Source of the DNA: Cloacibacterium rupense
GTDB taxonomy: Bacteria > Bacteroidota > Bacteroidia > Flavobacteriales > Weeksellaceae
Direction: 5' to 3'
DNA length: 64,000 bases
Assembly: GCF_014645495.1 (NCBI RefSeq)
Contig: NZ_BMLV01000005.1
Span: 62,001 to 126,000, forward strand
The position numbers were made by a program, and so were the translations under genes. Positions 35,501 through 43,893 of this stretch are shown here, piece by piece. The notes beneath the pieces are model-generated. The model saw only the letters and a program-made list of their open reading frames with translations. It did not search any database and was not told the DNA's origin. Positions within the stretch are counted from its first letter, which is position 1; each line of letters opens with the position of its first letter.

Positions 35501-36333
35501 CAATTGTTAAAACTTCCTGCTACATAAACAAAATCTTTACCAGGCGCATCTAAAACCAGAGTTGCTTTAGTTGCATCACTTTGATTATAGTTGATACCAT
35601 TAACCAAACCAGCTGGAATAGCCTCAGAAACCACATTTGGACTTACCACTGCTGAAAACTTCTTAACAATAGTAGTCGTTCCTTGTATAACTTCTAATTC
35701 ATAGTTTTGATTACCTGTAATATTGGTATGGTTAAAAGAATAAGTCGATGTTGCATTAGCAGTATTGATAGAAACCCCGTTAGATTTCAAATTATAATTT
35801 GCTACACCATTAGAATTTGTAGCTGTAATGTTCAAATTACCTCCAGAAGCTAAAATTGTGGTACTATTTTCTGATGGGGCAGTTAGAGTAACTTGAAAAG
35901 CCCCAACTTCAGCCAAAATATCTTGAGATTTTTTATCCCCAGTACCATCTTTTGCTTTAATTAAAAAACCAATTCTCCCAATTCCTGTTGTGTTATAATA
36001 AGTAGTTGGAGTAATGGTTTTGGTATAGGTATCATTTCCTGCATTATATGTAAACTTAGCTGCTTCATCAGAGCTATTCCAAGTTCCATTTAATGGAGTT
36101 CCTTTTTGGGTGGTGTCATTGGTATCAAAAGCCCAAGCCCACATATACAAAGTGTTATTTGTAACTCCCCAAGCAGACTCATTAATACTATTTCCATTGA
36201 TGGTAATCGTTATAGACGTATTTTCTTCAAAAACTGAAGGAGCAATACTATAAGTTACCTGCTGTTGTTGTGAAAAAACAATAATATTTACTAAAAATGA
36301 TAGTAAAAATGTATAAAAGTTTTTCATGTTCAT
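32527..36333 (-). CDS. Large secreted GH13 amylase/pullulanase-like protein with T9SS tail
   Basis: A 1268-residue multidomain protein. Signal peptide 1-21; two N-terminal Ig-like units (about 25-230); a CBM48-like segment VYVAGSFNNWQP (269-280); a GH13 domain (about 385-830). Catalytic motifs: DVALNH (477-482), DGFRWD with D556, IFEHLG with E603, AYPESHD with D670. Behind it lie two similar repeats, each containing KITGTNYNQT, separated by an Ig-like domain, and a T9SS sorting domain at the end. The CBM48 suggests action at or near branch points; exact bond specificity is not decided. ATG codons at 36333 and 36327 are both possible. First gene of a three-gene operon. Confidence 0.9.
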   Translation of the reverse strand: MNMKNFYTFLLSFLVNIIVFSQQQQVTYSIAPSVFEENTSITITINGNSINESAWGVTNNTLYMWAWAFDTNDTTQKGTPLNGTWNSSDEAAKFTYNAGNDTYTKTITPTTYYNTTGIGRIGFLIKAKDGTGDKKSQDILAEVGAFQVTLTAPSENSTTILASGGNLNITATNSNGVANYNLKSNGVSINTANATSTYSFNHTNITGNQNYELEVIQGTTTIVKKFSAVVSPNVVSEAIPAGLVNGINYNQSDATKATLVLDAPGKDFVYVAGSFNNWQPTAAYAMKKDATSGSTKFWLELTGLTSGTNYTYQYWVVDQTPLAGSPSLVKAADPFSTLVLSPFDDPGIPATTYPSLPAYPTGQEREVTVLKTGEAAYPWKVSNFTKPEKEKLVIYELLVRDFDAKRNFQDIINRIDYFKNLGINAIQLMPIMEYEGNESWGYNTSFHMALDKFYGTKDKLKELVDICHQNGIAVILDVALNHAFGRNSLVRMWMNDPDGDGWGSPSTENPYFNTIAKHSYSVGEDFNHSSSYTKNYVKQVVKHWINEYKIDGFRWDLTKGFTQNCTASDESCTNQYQQDRVDILKEYADFSWSVDSNHYVIFEHLGTDAEEKEWANFKVNEGKGVMLWGKMTDEYNELTMGWSNKNLSRTTSTSRGFAKNRLIAYPESHDEERLMYKNLQFGNSSNASHNVKNLDVALSRMPALGAVSILVPGPKMLWHFGELGMENSIFTCTDGTVNTSSDATTGDCKLSTKPQPQWTNNWLADAKRKKIYDDWSKMINLKKTEAVFDGSATISSANTNTPNIKVTNSTLSPSQLKDVLIISNFDVVAKDIATGFPYTGTWYNLMDNTAYNVTDANQTINLQPGEYRVFGNQMATGGQGYSISSKNASCGADDGQIILTVNKTADYQAKITGTNYNQTITFNTTTTVSNLAAGAYNVCVSTVGNNDEKCTAITVSKDEIAAPTGNASQTLLPNATLAQLNVTGSAIKWYAAASGGNSLPTTTILVNNQTYYASQTINGCESKNRLAVKAVIDYNNFSITTKSETCSGKNNGEIEISANLSYSYVAKITGTNYNQTLNFTNNKLNVTSLVPGTYEVCVEVAAINFKQCFNVTISKGVTASARISANTSSNSIDIIVEKGTAPYKVLINGIQKFETNDTLINVSANQGDLVELKTAVSCEGSVSHRITGLSKGSSAFPNPTKGEFNVSVNSDQKQVELEIYNTEGKLVSKQKYYISNGLIKADLTRFPNGIYIAKVLLNQPIIIKIIKE

Positions 36334-36476
36334 ATGATTTTTATAGAATATATTTTAATTATTAATTGTGTTTTGCGGCTGGTAAAATTACTAAATAAAT
36401 ATATCACTTGTATCTATTAATAATATGATTTTTTACAAATTTCTTAAAATATATTAGTTAATGTTGTTTTTTTTTA

Positions 36477-36484
36477 TAAATTTG
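36477..36484 (+). promoter_or_regulatory. Distal TAAATTTG box upstream of aqpZ
   Basis: TAAATTTG followed by ATAA, a second copy of the box found 82 bases nearer to aqpZ. It may be an alternative promoter. Confidence 0.35.
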
Positions 36485-36558
36485 ATAATGTCTTACCATG
36501 ATAAAATAGAAATTTAAAATAGTCATTTATTCATTTCGATTTTTATTTTTCTTTTTAC

Positions 36559-36566
36559 TAAATTTG
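36559..36566 (+). promoter_or_regulatory. -7 promoter box of aqpZ
   Basis: TAAATTTG followed by ATAA, 29 bases before the aqpZ ATG. Confidence 0.5.
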
Positions 36567-36595
36567 ATAACACTTAATTTTAAAAAATATAAACT

Positions 36596-37309
36596 ATGAA
36601 AAAACTTTTCGCTGAATTTTTCGGCACTTTTTGGTTAGTATTTGGCGGTTGTGGCTCTGCTATTTTTGCTTCGCAAATCGCTGCCGCAGAAAACGGACAA
36701 TTAGGAATCCTATTACTAGGAGTTTCTCTTGCCTTTGGTCTTACCGTTCTTACCATGGCTTACGCTGTTGGTCACATTTCTGGCGGGCATTTTAATCCTG
36801 CTGTTTCCTTCGGACTTTTGGCTGGAGGCAGATTCTCTTCTAAAGATTTAGTGCCATACATTATTGCTCAATGCTTTGGTGCTATAGCTGCTGCTGCTGC
36901 ACTTTACACAATTAATGGCGGAGCTGGCGATGGTTCAGCTGGTTCTTTTGCCACTAATTTCTATGATTCTGCAGTTTATTTTGGCAAAAGTTACAGCATG
37001 ATGGCTGCTTTTCTTACCGAATTTTTATTAACCATGTTCTTCCTCATCATTATTATGGGAGCAACAGATAAATTCGCAAACGGAAAATTTGCAGGAATTG
37101 CTATTGGTCTTGGTTTAACTTTAATTCACCTAATTTCTATACCAATTACCAACACTTCTGTGAATCCTGCAAGAAGTTTATCTCAAGCTGTTTTCGTTGG
37201 CGGACAAGCTCTTTCTCAACTTTGGTTGTTTTGGGTAGCACCAATTTTAGGCGCGGTAGTTGGCGGATTGATTTATAAATTTTTATTACAATCTCCTCAA
37301 GAAGAATAA
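36596..37309 (+). CDS. aqpZ: Aquaporin Z-type water channel
   Basis: A 237-residue inner-membrane channel with six hydrophobic helices. Both pore motifs are intact: [11 protein letters not shown] and [11 protein letters not shown]. The start [21 protein letters not shown] is characteristic of AqpZ, as is the Arg after the second NPA for the selectivity filter. Water flux in osmotic response is the expected role; glycerol facilitators have different residues around the second NPA. Monocistronic, with a terminator after it. Confidence 0.95.
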   Translation: MKKLFAEFFGTFWLVFGGCGSAIFASQIAAAENGQLGILLLGVSLAFGLTVLTMAYAVGHISGGHFNPAVSFGLLAGGRFSSKDLVPYIIAQCFGAIAAAAALYTINGGAGDGSAGSFATNFYDSAVYFGKSYSMMAAFLTEFLLTMFFLIIIMGATDKFANGKFAGIAIGLGLTLIHLISIPITNTSVNPARSLSQAVFVGGQALSQLWLFWVAPILGAVVGGLIYKFLLQSPQEE

Positions 37310-37330
37310 ATTTTAAAATAATACATAATT

Positions 37331-37364
37331 ATCCCGCAAATTCTCCATTTGCGGGATTTTTATT
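37331..37364 (+). terminator. Terminator of aqpZ
   Basis: A perfect ATCCCGCAAAT/ATTTGCGGGAT stem with a five-base loop and T-rich tail, 21 bases past the aqpZ stop. Confidence 0.9.
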
Positions 37365-37387
37365 TTCGTCAATTGACTGTGATTCTA

Positions 37388-38377
37388 TTAAGAAACCAAC
37401 AAACTACAACCCCTAATATCAGAATGATCTATCCTCCCTAAAACCTGAAAATTTTCGCCAATTATTTTACCTAAATCTTGCGTAGCAATAAATGAACAAG
37501 AATGTTTATTTGCCAAGTCTATAATGTTAATAGCACCCGTTTTTCCGTTTTCAACATAGGACAATGGATCTTCGGTATTCCTGATGAGAATTCGCATCCA
37601 ATTTGGGCAAGAGTATTCATTATTCCCTAAAGAATAGGCTTGAGAAAGCAATTCCGTCATCGAATATTCAGAGAAAATTTTATCCGTTCCGAAACCTTTT
37701 TGTAGAATTTTCAAAAGTTCATCTTTCGTCATTTCTTCTTTTCTGCCTTTCATTCCGCCAGTTTCGATTATTGTGAGTGATTGAGTTGAGGAATAATTGA
37801 GTGATTGAGTTTGTATAAAGTCTAAAAAATCTAAAAGAGCAAACGAAACCCCAAAGAGAATTACCTTTTTGTTTTCTGTTCCTAGTTTTTGTAAAAGTTC
37901 AAAAAGTTCGGCGTGATTATAAAGAAAATAACCGTTTTCAGGTTTTCCAGATTTTTTCATCAAATAATCAACCATATAAATCAACGATGAGTGCGAATTT
38001 TCGGAATAGTTAGGAAGCAACCCAAAAAAAATAAAATCTTCTGGTTTCCCTATAAATTTTTCAAAACTTTGGTATATGCTTTCTTCGTAAAGATTAAAAT
38101 CTGCAACATAATGTTTAGAACGATTCAGCATTTGTGTAGTTCCCGAACTTTGAAAATAGTCTTCAGTTTTAAAATTTTTATCTAAAACTTGATGGTTTTT
38201 AAACATTTCAATCGGTAAAAATGGAATGTCTTTTACTTCCTTAATCTCTGAAATATTTTTGCCTAAAAAATCTACAAATTTTCTATAAACTTCCACATTT
38301 TCATACTGATAAAGAAAAGTTTCCAAACATTTTGTTTGGAACTCTGCTTCAGTTTTTATGTTGAAAATATTAAGCAT
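37388..38377 (-). CDS. LuxE-family acyl-protein synthetase-like protein
   Basis: A 329-residue adenylate-forming-like protein of the LuxE/PaaK group. It has the phosphate-binding SSGTTQMLNRSKHY loop and the late SEYSMTELLSQAYS motif. LuxE activates fatty acids with ATP and passes them to a protein thiol; in non-luminous Bacteroidota the partner is unknown. The middle contains a TQSL-NYSS-TQSL stretch encoded by two GAGTGATTGAG repeats, which looks like an inserted intergenic repeat. It is followed 84 bases upstream by the lpxH-like gene on the same strand. Confidence 0.78.
   Translation of the reverse strand: MLNIFNIKTEAEFQTKCLETFLYQYENVEVYRKFVDFLGKNISEIKEVKDIPFLPIEMFKNHQVLDKNFKTEDYFQSSGTTQMLNRSKHYVADFNLYEESIYQSFEKFIGKPEDFIFFGLLPNYSENSHSSLIYMVDYLMKKSGKPENGYFLYNHAELFELLQKLGTENKKVILFGVSFALLDFLDFIQTQSLNYSSTQSLTIIETGGMKGRKEEMTKDELLKILQKGFGTDKIFSEYSMTELLSQAYSLGNNEYSCPNWMRILIRNTEDPLSYVENGKTGAINIIDLANKHSCSFIATQDLGKIIGENFQVLGRIDHSDIRGCSLLVS
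37775..37809. repeat. Paired GAGTGATTGAG repeat inside the LuxE-like gene
   Basis: Two identical 11-base copies (37775-37785 and 37799-37809) 24 bases apart, in the same frame, encode two TQSL motifs. Repeats of this form are usually intergenic in flavobacteria. Confidence 0.6.
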
Positions 38378-38383
38378 AATTTT

Positions 38384-38462
38384 TTAACACAGAGAGCACA
38401 AAACTTTTCACAAAGGGCACAAAGCTTTGACTCTTTGTGATTTTCTTCGTGAACTTTGTGGT
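38384..38462. repeat. CACAAAG/CTTTGTG intergenic repeat
   Basis: The gap between the LuxE-like and lpxH genes has several CACAAAG and CTTTGTG units in both orientations, e.g. CACAAAGGGCACAAAG then CTCTTTGTG. It can form hairpins and resembles common flavobacterial intergenic repeats. Confidence 0.55.
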
Positions 38463-39319
38463 TATTTTTTAGTTTTAATTGAGAAATCCACTCCATCAAA
38501 AACACCATAAGTAAAATAAGAAATCCAATCTCCTAAATTCACATATTTCGCTTCGTTTTCATCTATTTTTAAATCTAAAATCATCGGAAGATGACGGTGC
38601 CCGTAAACAAAATAATCTATCTTTTCAGATTTCAATTTTTCTTTAGAATAGAGAATCAAAAACTCCTTTTCTTCGCCCAAAAACTTCATGTCTTCTACTC
38701 CACTTATCATTTTATTTTTGGTAGAAAAATAGATAGCAACTTTCATTGCTATATCCGGATGCAGCCACTTAAAAAACCATTGTGCAACAGGATTCGTGAA
38801 GAGTTTTTTCATTCTTTTGTAGCCTTTATCGCCTGGCCCTAGGCCATCTCCGTGAGCCAAAAGAAAGTTTTTTCCTGAAATTTCATTTGCTGATAAATTT
38901 GTTTTTAAAGGACAAATGTTATCGCCTATATTATTTGATGTATCTTTTTGAACATTGGTCATGGCGATTTCATAATATTGTTTTTCAAAAAAAACTGGAA
39001 TCCCAATTTCCTCTTCTAAGTAATCTTTCATCCATAAATCGTGGTTTCCTACGAAGAAATAAATATCAATTCCGTTGTCTTTCAATTCGGCTAATTTTCC
39101 TAAAATCCTTACATAACCTTTCGGAACTACATATTTCCACTCATGCCAAAAATCAAACAAATCTCCCATTAAAAACAAAACTTGTGCGTCGAGTTTTATT
39201 TCATCAAGCCACGCCAAAAATTTAGCTTCTCTTGGTTTACTCAACTCTGGAGTTGGCGCACCAAAATGTTGGTCAGAAGCAAAGTAGATTTTTTTATTAG
39301 GCTGTAATTCGATTTTCAT
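38462..39319 (-). CDS. lpxH: UDP-2,3-diacylglucosamine diphosphatase (LpxH-like)
   Basis: A 285-residue calcineurin-like metallophosphoesterase. Motifs in order: FASDQHFG (D-x-H), GDLFDFW, GNHD, LAHGD and the final YGHRH. The match to LpxH, which cleaves UDP-2,3-diacylglucosamine to lipid X in lipid A synthesis, is clear; E. coli LpxH is about 240 aa, this one has a longer middle. It would act at the inner face of the cytoplasmic membrane. Possibly cotranscribed with the LuxE-like gene downstream. Confidence 0.82.
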   Translation of the reverse strand: MKIELQPNKKIYFASDQHFGAPTPELSKPREAKFLAWLDEIKLDAQVLFLMGDLFDFWHEWKYVVPKGYVRILGKLAELKDNGIDIYFFVGNHDLWMKDYLEEEIGIPVFFEKQYYEIAMTNVQKDTSNNIGDNICPLKTNLSANEISGKNFLLAHGDGLGPGDKGYKRMKKLFTNPVAQWFFKWLHPDIAMKVAIYFSTKNKMISGVEDMKFLGEEKEFLILYSKEKLKSEKIDYFVYGHRHLPMILDLKIDENEAKYVNLGDWISYFTYGVFDGVDFSIKTKK

Positions 39320-39382
39320 TTGTTGAATATAGTAATCTCAATTTTCTTATTTCTTGGCTCTCGATTCTTGGTTCTTTACTAT

Positions 39383-39829
39383 TTAAGAATTCTCTTCCGC
39401 AAACCATTCTCCGTAAGAATTTTCGGTTTCGTGAAGTTTTAGATAAGCTAATTGAACGTGAGAAGGTAATTTATTTTTAATCTTTTCGGCAATGTTGTAG
39501 AGCATATTTTCGCAAGTTGGTTGGTAATTACAGTAAATTACTTTGTGTCCTTTTTGCTCTAGATCCTCGCCCAATTCTTTATGCGGTGTCAATGCATTCA
39601 ATAAAACTGCATGATCCCAAACATCTACAATTTCTTCTTTCACAATTTTTTTGATGTCTCCAAAATCCACCACCATTCCGTTTTTTACGTTACTGATGTC
39701 ATTAATGGGATTTCCTTTTACGGTAACAAAAAGTTTGTAAGAATGTCCGTGCATATTTTTGCATTTGCCATCGTAGTTATACAAAACGTGGGCTGTCTCG
39801 AACGTGAAAATTTTGGTAATGCGAATCAT
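39383..39829 (-). CDS. queD: 6-carboxytetrahydropterin synthase
   Basis: A 148-residue QueD/PTPS-family protein for queuosine precursor synthesis. Zinc ligands H14 (ETAHVLYNYDGKC) and H27/H29 (NMHGH), and Cys23 in the C-x3-HGH motif that marks QueD. The start at 39829 is chosen over a longer frame because the ATG is four bases behind a TATCTTTG box and the conserved MIRITKIFTFETAH begins there. queC/queE are not adjacent. Confidence 0.9.
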   Translation of the reverse strand: MIRITKIFTFETAHVLYNYDGKCKNMHGHSYKLFVTVKGNPINDISNVKNGMVVDFGDIKKIVKEEIVDVWDHAVLLNALTPHKELGEDLEQKGHKVIYCNYQPTCENMLYNIAEKIKNKLPSHVQLAYLKLHETENSYGEWFAEENS

Positions 39830-39833
39830 GGTG

Positions 39834-39841
39834 CAAAGATA
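39834..39841 (-). promoter_or_regulatory. -7 promoter box of queD
   Basis: TATCTTTG on the minus strand, four bases (CACC) before the queD ATG; this is the same spacing and near-identical sequence as at the aminotransferase gene. Confidence 0.6.
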
Positions 39842-40006
39842 GAGAATTTTTGAATTTGAAATTACAATATAATCCATCGCCGATTAAGCAGACAATTAGA
39901 ATTTAAAATCTATTTAATCTGTATGAAATAAATTCAAGATAAATTTCATAAAATTTTCAATCTCAATTTCCTTACCTTTACATTACAAATTTTAACGTTT
40001 TAAAAG

Positions 40007-42418
40007 ATGAAAAACCTTTTCAGATTTTTGTTGCTTTTCTTGGCAACCAATCTATTTGCACAAAACAGTCAAAGATTTTTTCAAAAAATTGAATTTAAAA
40101 ATAATACCACTGAAATTTCTGTAAACGATGGATCATATCAAGTAAAATTCTACACTCCAGAAATTGTAGAAACGGCTTTCATTCCAAAAAACCAAACACT
40201 TACAGAAGATTCTCACGCGGTAATTCTTTCGCCCGAAAGTGTAAAACAAAACCTTGCTAATAATGGAAATTTCATCACCATCGAAACTTCTGGAATTACG
40301 GTAAAAATTCAAAAAACACCTTTCCAAATTTCATATTATAAAGGTGATGAACTCTTGATTTCTGAAAAAAACGGTTACGGAACTTATAAAAACGGCGAAA
40401 TAAACAATCATGCTCAAGACTTTGAAACTTTAAATTTTAACCTCACCACAGATGAAGTTTTGTACGGTGCTGGAGCTAGAGCACTCGGGATGAACCGCAG
40501 AGGAAACAGACTAATGCTTTATAATCGAGCTCATTTCGGGTTCGAAACTCAATCAGCATTATTAAATTATACCATGCCCATCGTAGTTTCTAGTAAAAAA
40601 TACATGATTCATTTTGATAATGCGCCCATCGGTTACCTAGATTTAGACAGTAAAAAAGATAATTCTCTTACCTACGAAACCATTTCTGGAAGAAAAGTAT
40701 ATCAAGTAATTTCAGGAAATTCTTGGGAAGATTTGGTTAAAAATTATACCGATTTAACAGGAAAACAACCCATGCTTCCACGCTGGAGTTTAGGAAATTT
40801 TTCGAGCAGATTTGGTTATCATACACAACAAGAAACTTTGGAAACCATTCAGAAGTTTAGAAATGAAAAAATTCCAGTAGATGCTATCATACTAGATTTA
40901 TATTGGTTTGGCAAAACCGTTCAAGGAACGCTCGGAAATTTTGCTTGGGACAAAGATAATTTCTCGAAACCTCAACAAATGATTGACGATTTACGAAAAA
41001 ATAATGTAGAAACCATTCTCATCACCGAACCTTTTGTAATCGACACTTCTTCAAGATTTCAAGAAGCCATAGACAGAGATATTTTGGCAAAAAATGACGA
41101 AGGAAAACCATTTTTGTACGATTTTTATTTCGGGCACACTGGTTTAATTGATATTTACAGCCAAAAAGGCAATTCTTGGTTTAAAAATATTTATAAAGAT
41201 ATTATCAATCAAGGCGTTACAGGAATTTGGGGAGATTTAGGAGAACCTGAAGTTCATCCTTCAAAAATCATTCACGGAAATGGTAAAAATGGCGACCAAG
41301 TTCACAATATTTACGGAATGGATTGGGCCAAATTGGTGAAAGAAAGTTTTGCAGAAAATTCTCCAAATTCTCGTCCATTTATTTTGATGAGAGCAGGTTA
41401 TTCTGGTGCACAAAGAAATGGACTCGTTCCTTGGAGTGGCGATGTTTCTAGAAGTTGGGGCGGTTTACAAAGTCAGCCCGATATTTCTCTACAAATGGGA
41501 TTGCAAGGAATTGCATTTATGCATAGTGATTTAGGAGGTTTTGCAGGAAAAAATGAAGACGATGAGTTGTATGCTCGTTGGTTGCAATACGGCGTTTTCA
41601 ACCCAATTTATAGACCACACGCAGACAGTAGTGTACCAAGCGAACCCGTTTATAGAAGCGAAAAAGCGAAAAAGCTAGCCAAAAAAGCCATTGAATTGCG
41701 ATACGCTTTGCTTCCTTATAATTACAATTTGGTTTTTGAAAATCATAAAAACGGAACTCAGCTAATGCGACCATTATTTTTTGAAGAACCTGAAAATCAA
41801 GAACTTTACACTTACAACACCGCTTATTTTTGGGGAAAAGATTTCTTAATTTCTCCGATTTTAAATAAAGGACAAAAAGAACAAAGCATCTATTTTCCTA
41901 AAAATTCTGATTGGATAAACTTCTACACTGATGAAAAAATTTCTGGTGGAAGTACTCAAACTTTTACAACAGAAGAAGACAAGATTCCAACTTTTGTAAG
42001 AGCAGGAAGCATTATTCCGATGGCGAAACCAATGCAATCTACCAAAGAATATGATGGAAATTCTTTGATTTTACATTATTATCTTGACGAAAATGTAAAA
42101 GAAACTGAATTAGAATTATACAATGACAATGGTTTACAAAACGAAGCCTACGAAAAAGGACAATTTGAAATCATGGAATTTGAAGCTAAAATCAAAGGGA
42201 AAACCATTACTTTTGAATTAGAAAACGAAGTTGGCGCAAATTTTTCTGCAAAATCTAAAAATATAGAGCTCACTATTCACCATGTTTCTAAAGCTCCAAA
42301 TTCTGTAAAAGCCGGTTGTAAAAAACTAGAAAACACTTATGATTCTGAAAAGAAAACGTTAAAAGTAAATTTGGTTTGGAATTCTTTGAAAGAGAGTAAA
42401 GTGAAAATAAAATTATAA
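40007..42418 (+). CDS. GH31 alpha-glucosidase (exported)
   Basis: An 803-residue enzyme with a signal peptide (MKNLFRFLLLFLATNLFAQ), so it acts in the periplasm or on the surface. GH31 motifs: nucleophile D410 in GIWGDLGEPEVH, acid/base D479 in VPWSGDVSRSWGGL, and HSDLGGF plus RPHAD downstream. Together with an upstream N-terminal galactose-mutarotase-like domain and C-terminal beta domains this is a standard alpha-glucosidase/xylosidase. Alpha-glucosidase is favoured by the starch context (amylases at 29.6-36.3 kb, malQ at 60 kb). No T9SS tail is present. Confidence 0.9.
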   Translation: MKNLFRFLLLFLATNLFAQNSQRFFQKIEFKNNTTEISVNDGSYQVKFYTPEIVETAFIPKNQTLTEDSHAVILSPESVKQNLANNGNFITIETSGITVKIQKTPFQISYYKGDELLISEKNGYGTYKNGEINNHAQDFETLNFNLTTDEVLYGAGARALGMNRRGNRLMLYNRAHFGFETQSALLNYTMPIVVSSKKYMIHFDNAPIGYLDLDSKKDNSLTYETISGRKVYQVISGNSWEDLVKNYTDLTGKQPMLPRWSLGNFSSRFGYHTQQETLETIQKFRNEKIPVDAIILDLYWFGKTVQGTLGNFAWDKDNFSKPQQMIDDLRKNNVETILITEPFVIDTSSRFQEAIDRDILAKNDEGKPFLYDFYFGHTGLIDIYSQKGNSWFKNIYKDIINQGVTGIWGDLGEPEVHPSKIIHGNGKNGDQVHNIYGMDWAKLVKESFAENSPNSRPFILMRAGYSGAQRNGLVPWSGDVSRSWGGLQSQPDISLQMGLQGIAFMHSDLGGFAGKNEDDELYARWLQYGVFNPIYRPHADSSVPSEPVYRSEKAKKLAKKAIELRYALLPYNYNLVFENHKNGTQLMRPLFFEEPENQELYTYNTAYFWGKDFLISPILNKGQKEQSIYFPKNSDWINFYTDEKISGGSTQTFTTEEDKIPTFVRAGSIIPMAKPMQSTKEYDGNSLILHYYLDENVKETELELYNDNGLQNEAYEKGQFEIMEFEAKIKGKTITFELENEVGANFSAKSKNIELTIHHVSKAPNSVKAGCKKLENTYDSEKKTLKVNLVWNSLKESKVKIKL

Positions 42419-42421
42419 TAC

Positions 42422-42455
42422 AAAATCGCCCCGCAAAATTGCGAGGCGATTTTTT
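42422..42455 (+). terminator. Terminator of the GH31 gene
   Basis: AAAATCGCC/GGCGATTTT stem with an inner CGC/GCG pair and a T-run, just past the GH31 stop. Confidence 0.85.
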
Positions 42456-42474
42456 CAACAAATTAAAAACTTTG

Positions 42475-42492
42475 GCTCTTTATGTAAAGAGC
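42475..42492 (-). terminator. Possible terminator after aceA
   Basis: A perfect GCTCTTTA/TAAAGAGC hairpin, 55 bases past the aceA stop on the minus strand. The following T-run begins a few bases later. Confidence 0.45.
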
Positions 42493-42546
42493 GAATAATG
42501 GAAATGAATTTTATAACAATTTAAAATTTTAATTTTTCCCTTTTTA

Positions 42547-43824
42547 TTAATGAAACTGCTCCGCTTCAGTAGAACCAGCTAAAGCTGTGGTAGAAGAATT
42601 TCCTGCGGTAACAGTAGTTTGTACCGCATCAAAATAGCCAGTCCCAACGAAACTTTGGTGTTTCACCGCTCTGAAACCTTTGGCTTGTAATGCAAATTCT
42701 CTTTCTTGAAGTTCAGAATAACCAGCCATTCCTCTTTCTTTGTAAGCCAATGCCAATTCGAACATTGCTGTATTCAAAGCGTGGAAGCCAGCCAAAGTGA
42801 TAAATTGGAATTTATAACCCATTTTTGCTAATTCTTCACGGAATGTTTCCATTTCCGGAACAGATAATTTTGCAGCCCAATTGAAAGATGGAGAACAGTT
42901 GTAAGCCAACATTTTTCCAGGGAATTTAGCATGAATTCCTTCTGCGAATCTTCTAGCATACTCTAAATCTGGATTAGAAGTTTCCATCCAAATTAAATCT
43001 GCATAAGGAGCGTAAGAAAGACCTCTATCAATACCTTGTTCTACTCCACATTTCACTTGGAAAAAACCCTCAGAAGTTCTTTCACCAGTTACAAATTTTT
43101 TATCTCTATCATCAATATCAGAAGTCAATAAATCGGCAGCATCAGCATCTGTTCTTGCTACCAAAACCGTAGGAACTCCGCAAACATCAGCTGCCAATCT
43201 CGCTGCAATCAATTTATTAATCGCTTCTTGCGTAGGAACAAGCACTTTTCCGCCAAGATGTCCGCATTTTTTAGCAGAAGACAATTGATCTTCAAAATGA
43301 ACACCAGCAGCACCAGATTCTATCATTTGTTTCATTAATTCAAAAGCGTTCAAATTTCCTCCGAAACCAGCTTCAGCATCGGCCACAATTGGCACTAAAT
43401 AATTTTTATCTCCACCTCCATTTACAGACTGTATTTGGTCAGCTCTCAATAGCGCATTATTAATTTTTTTCACCACAGCCGGAACAGAATTGGCAGGATA
43501 AAGCGATTGGTCTGGATACATTTCACCGGATAAATTAGCATCTGCAGCAACTTGCCAACCTGAAAGGTAAATCGCCTCTAAACCTGCGTCCACTTCTTGA
43601 ACCGCCTGATTTCCTGTTAAAGCTCCTAATCCTGCTACAAAATCTTGATTATTGAGTTTATGCCAAAGTGTTTTAGACATTTCGGTAGCAATGGTATAAT
43701 CAATTCTGTAATTTCCTCGAAGTTTCAAAACTTCTTCAGCTGAATACGGACGTTCAATTCCTTCCCATCTTGGGTTTTCTCTCCACTCTTGTTCTAGAGC
43801 TTGAATTTGTGATTGTGTGTTCAT
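42547..43824 (-). CDS. aceA: Isocitrate lyase
   Basis: A 425-residue enzyme that splits isocitrate into glyoxylate and succinate, the first glyoxylate-shunt step. The catalytic K-K-C-G-H motif is at 185-189, within [19 protein letters not shown]. Also seen: [12 protein letters not shown] (Mg2+ site) and FNWAAKL near the substrate pocket. Length fits the short form (about 425-435 aa). It lies 69 bases after aceB on the same strand and no promoter box separates them, so aceB-aceA form an operon. Confidence 0.96.
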   Translation of the reverse strand: MNTQSQIQALEQEWRENPRWEGIERPYSAEEVLKLRGNYRIDYTIATEMSKTLWHKLNNQDFVAGLGALTGNQAVQEVDAGLEAIYLSGWQVAADANLSGEMYPDQSLYPANSVPAVVKKINNALLRADQIQSVNGGGDKNYLVPIVADAEAGFGGNLNAFELMKQMIESGAAGVHFEDQLSSAKKCGHLGGKVLVPTQEAINKLIAARLAADVCGVPTVLVARTDADAADLLTSDIDDRDKKFVTGERTSEGFFQVKCGVEQGIDRGLSYAPYADLIWMETSNPDLEYARRFAEGIHAKFPGKMLAYNCSPSFNWAAKLSVPEMETFREELAKMGYKFQFITLAGFHALNTAMFELALAYKERGMAGYSELQEREFALQAKGFRAVKHQSFVGTGYFDAVQTTVTAGNSSTTALAGSTEAEQFH

Positions 43825-43893
43825 AATATTTTGGATTTTTTTGGTTGTTTAAATTTTAATTAGTGATATAAGTTGTGATTTTTTTTCTTGAAA

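Noticed and set aside
29628-36333. Classical Sus-type polysaccharide utilisation locus
   Set aside because: No SusC/SusD pair and no SusR-like regulator lie beside these genes, so calling it a complete PUL is not supported.
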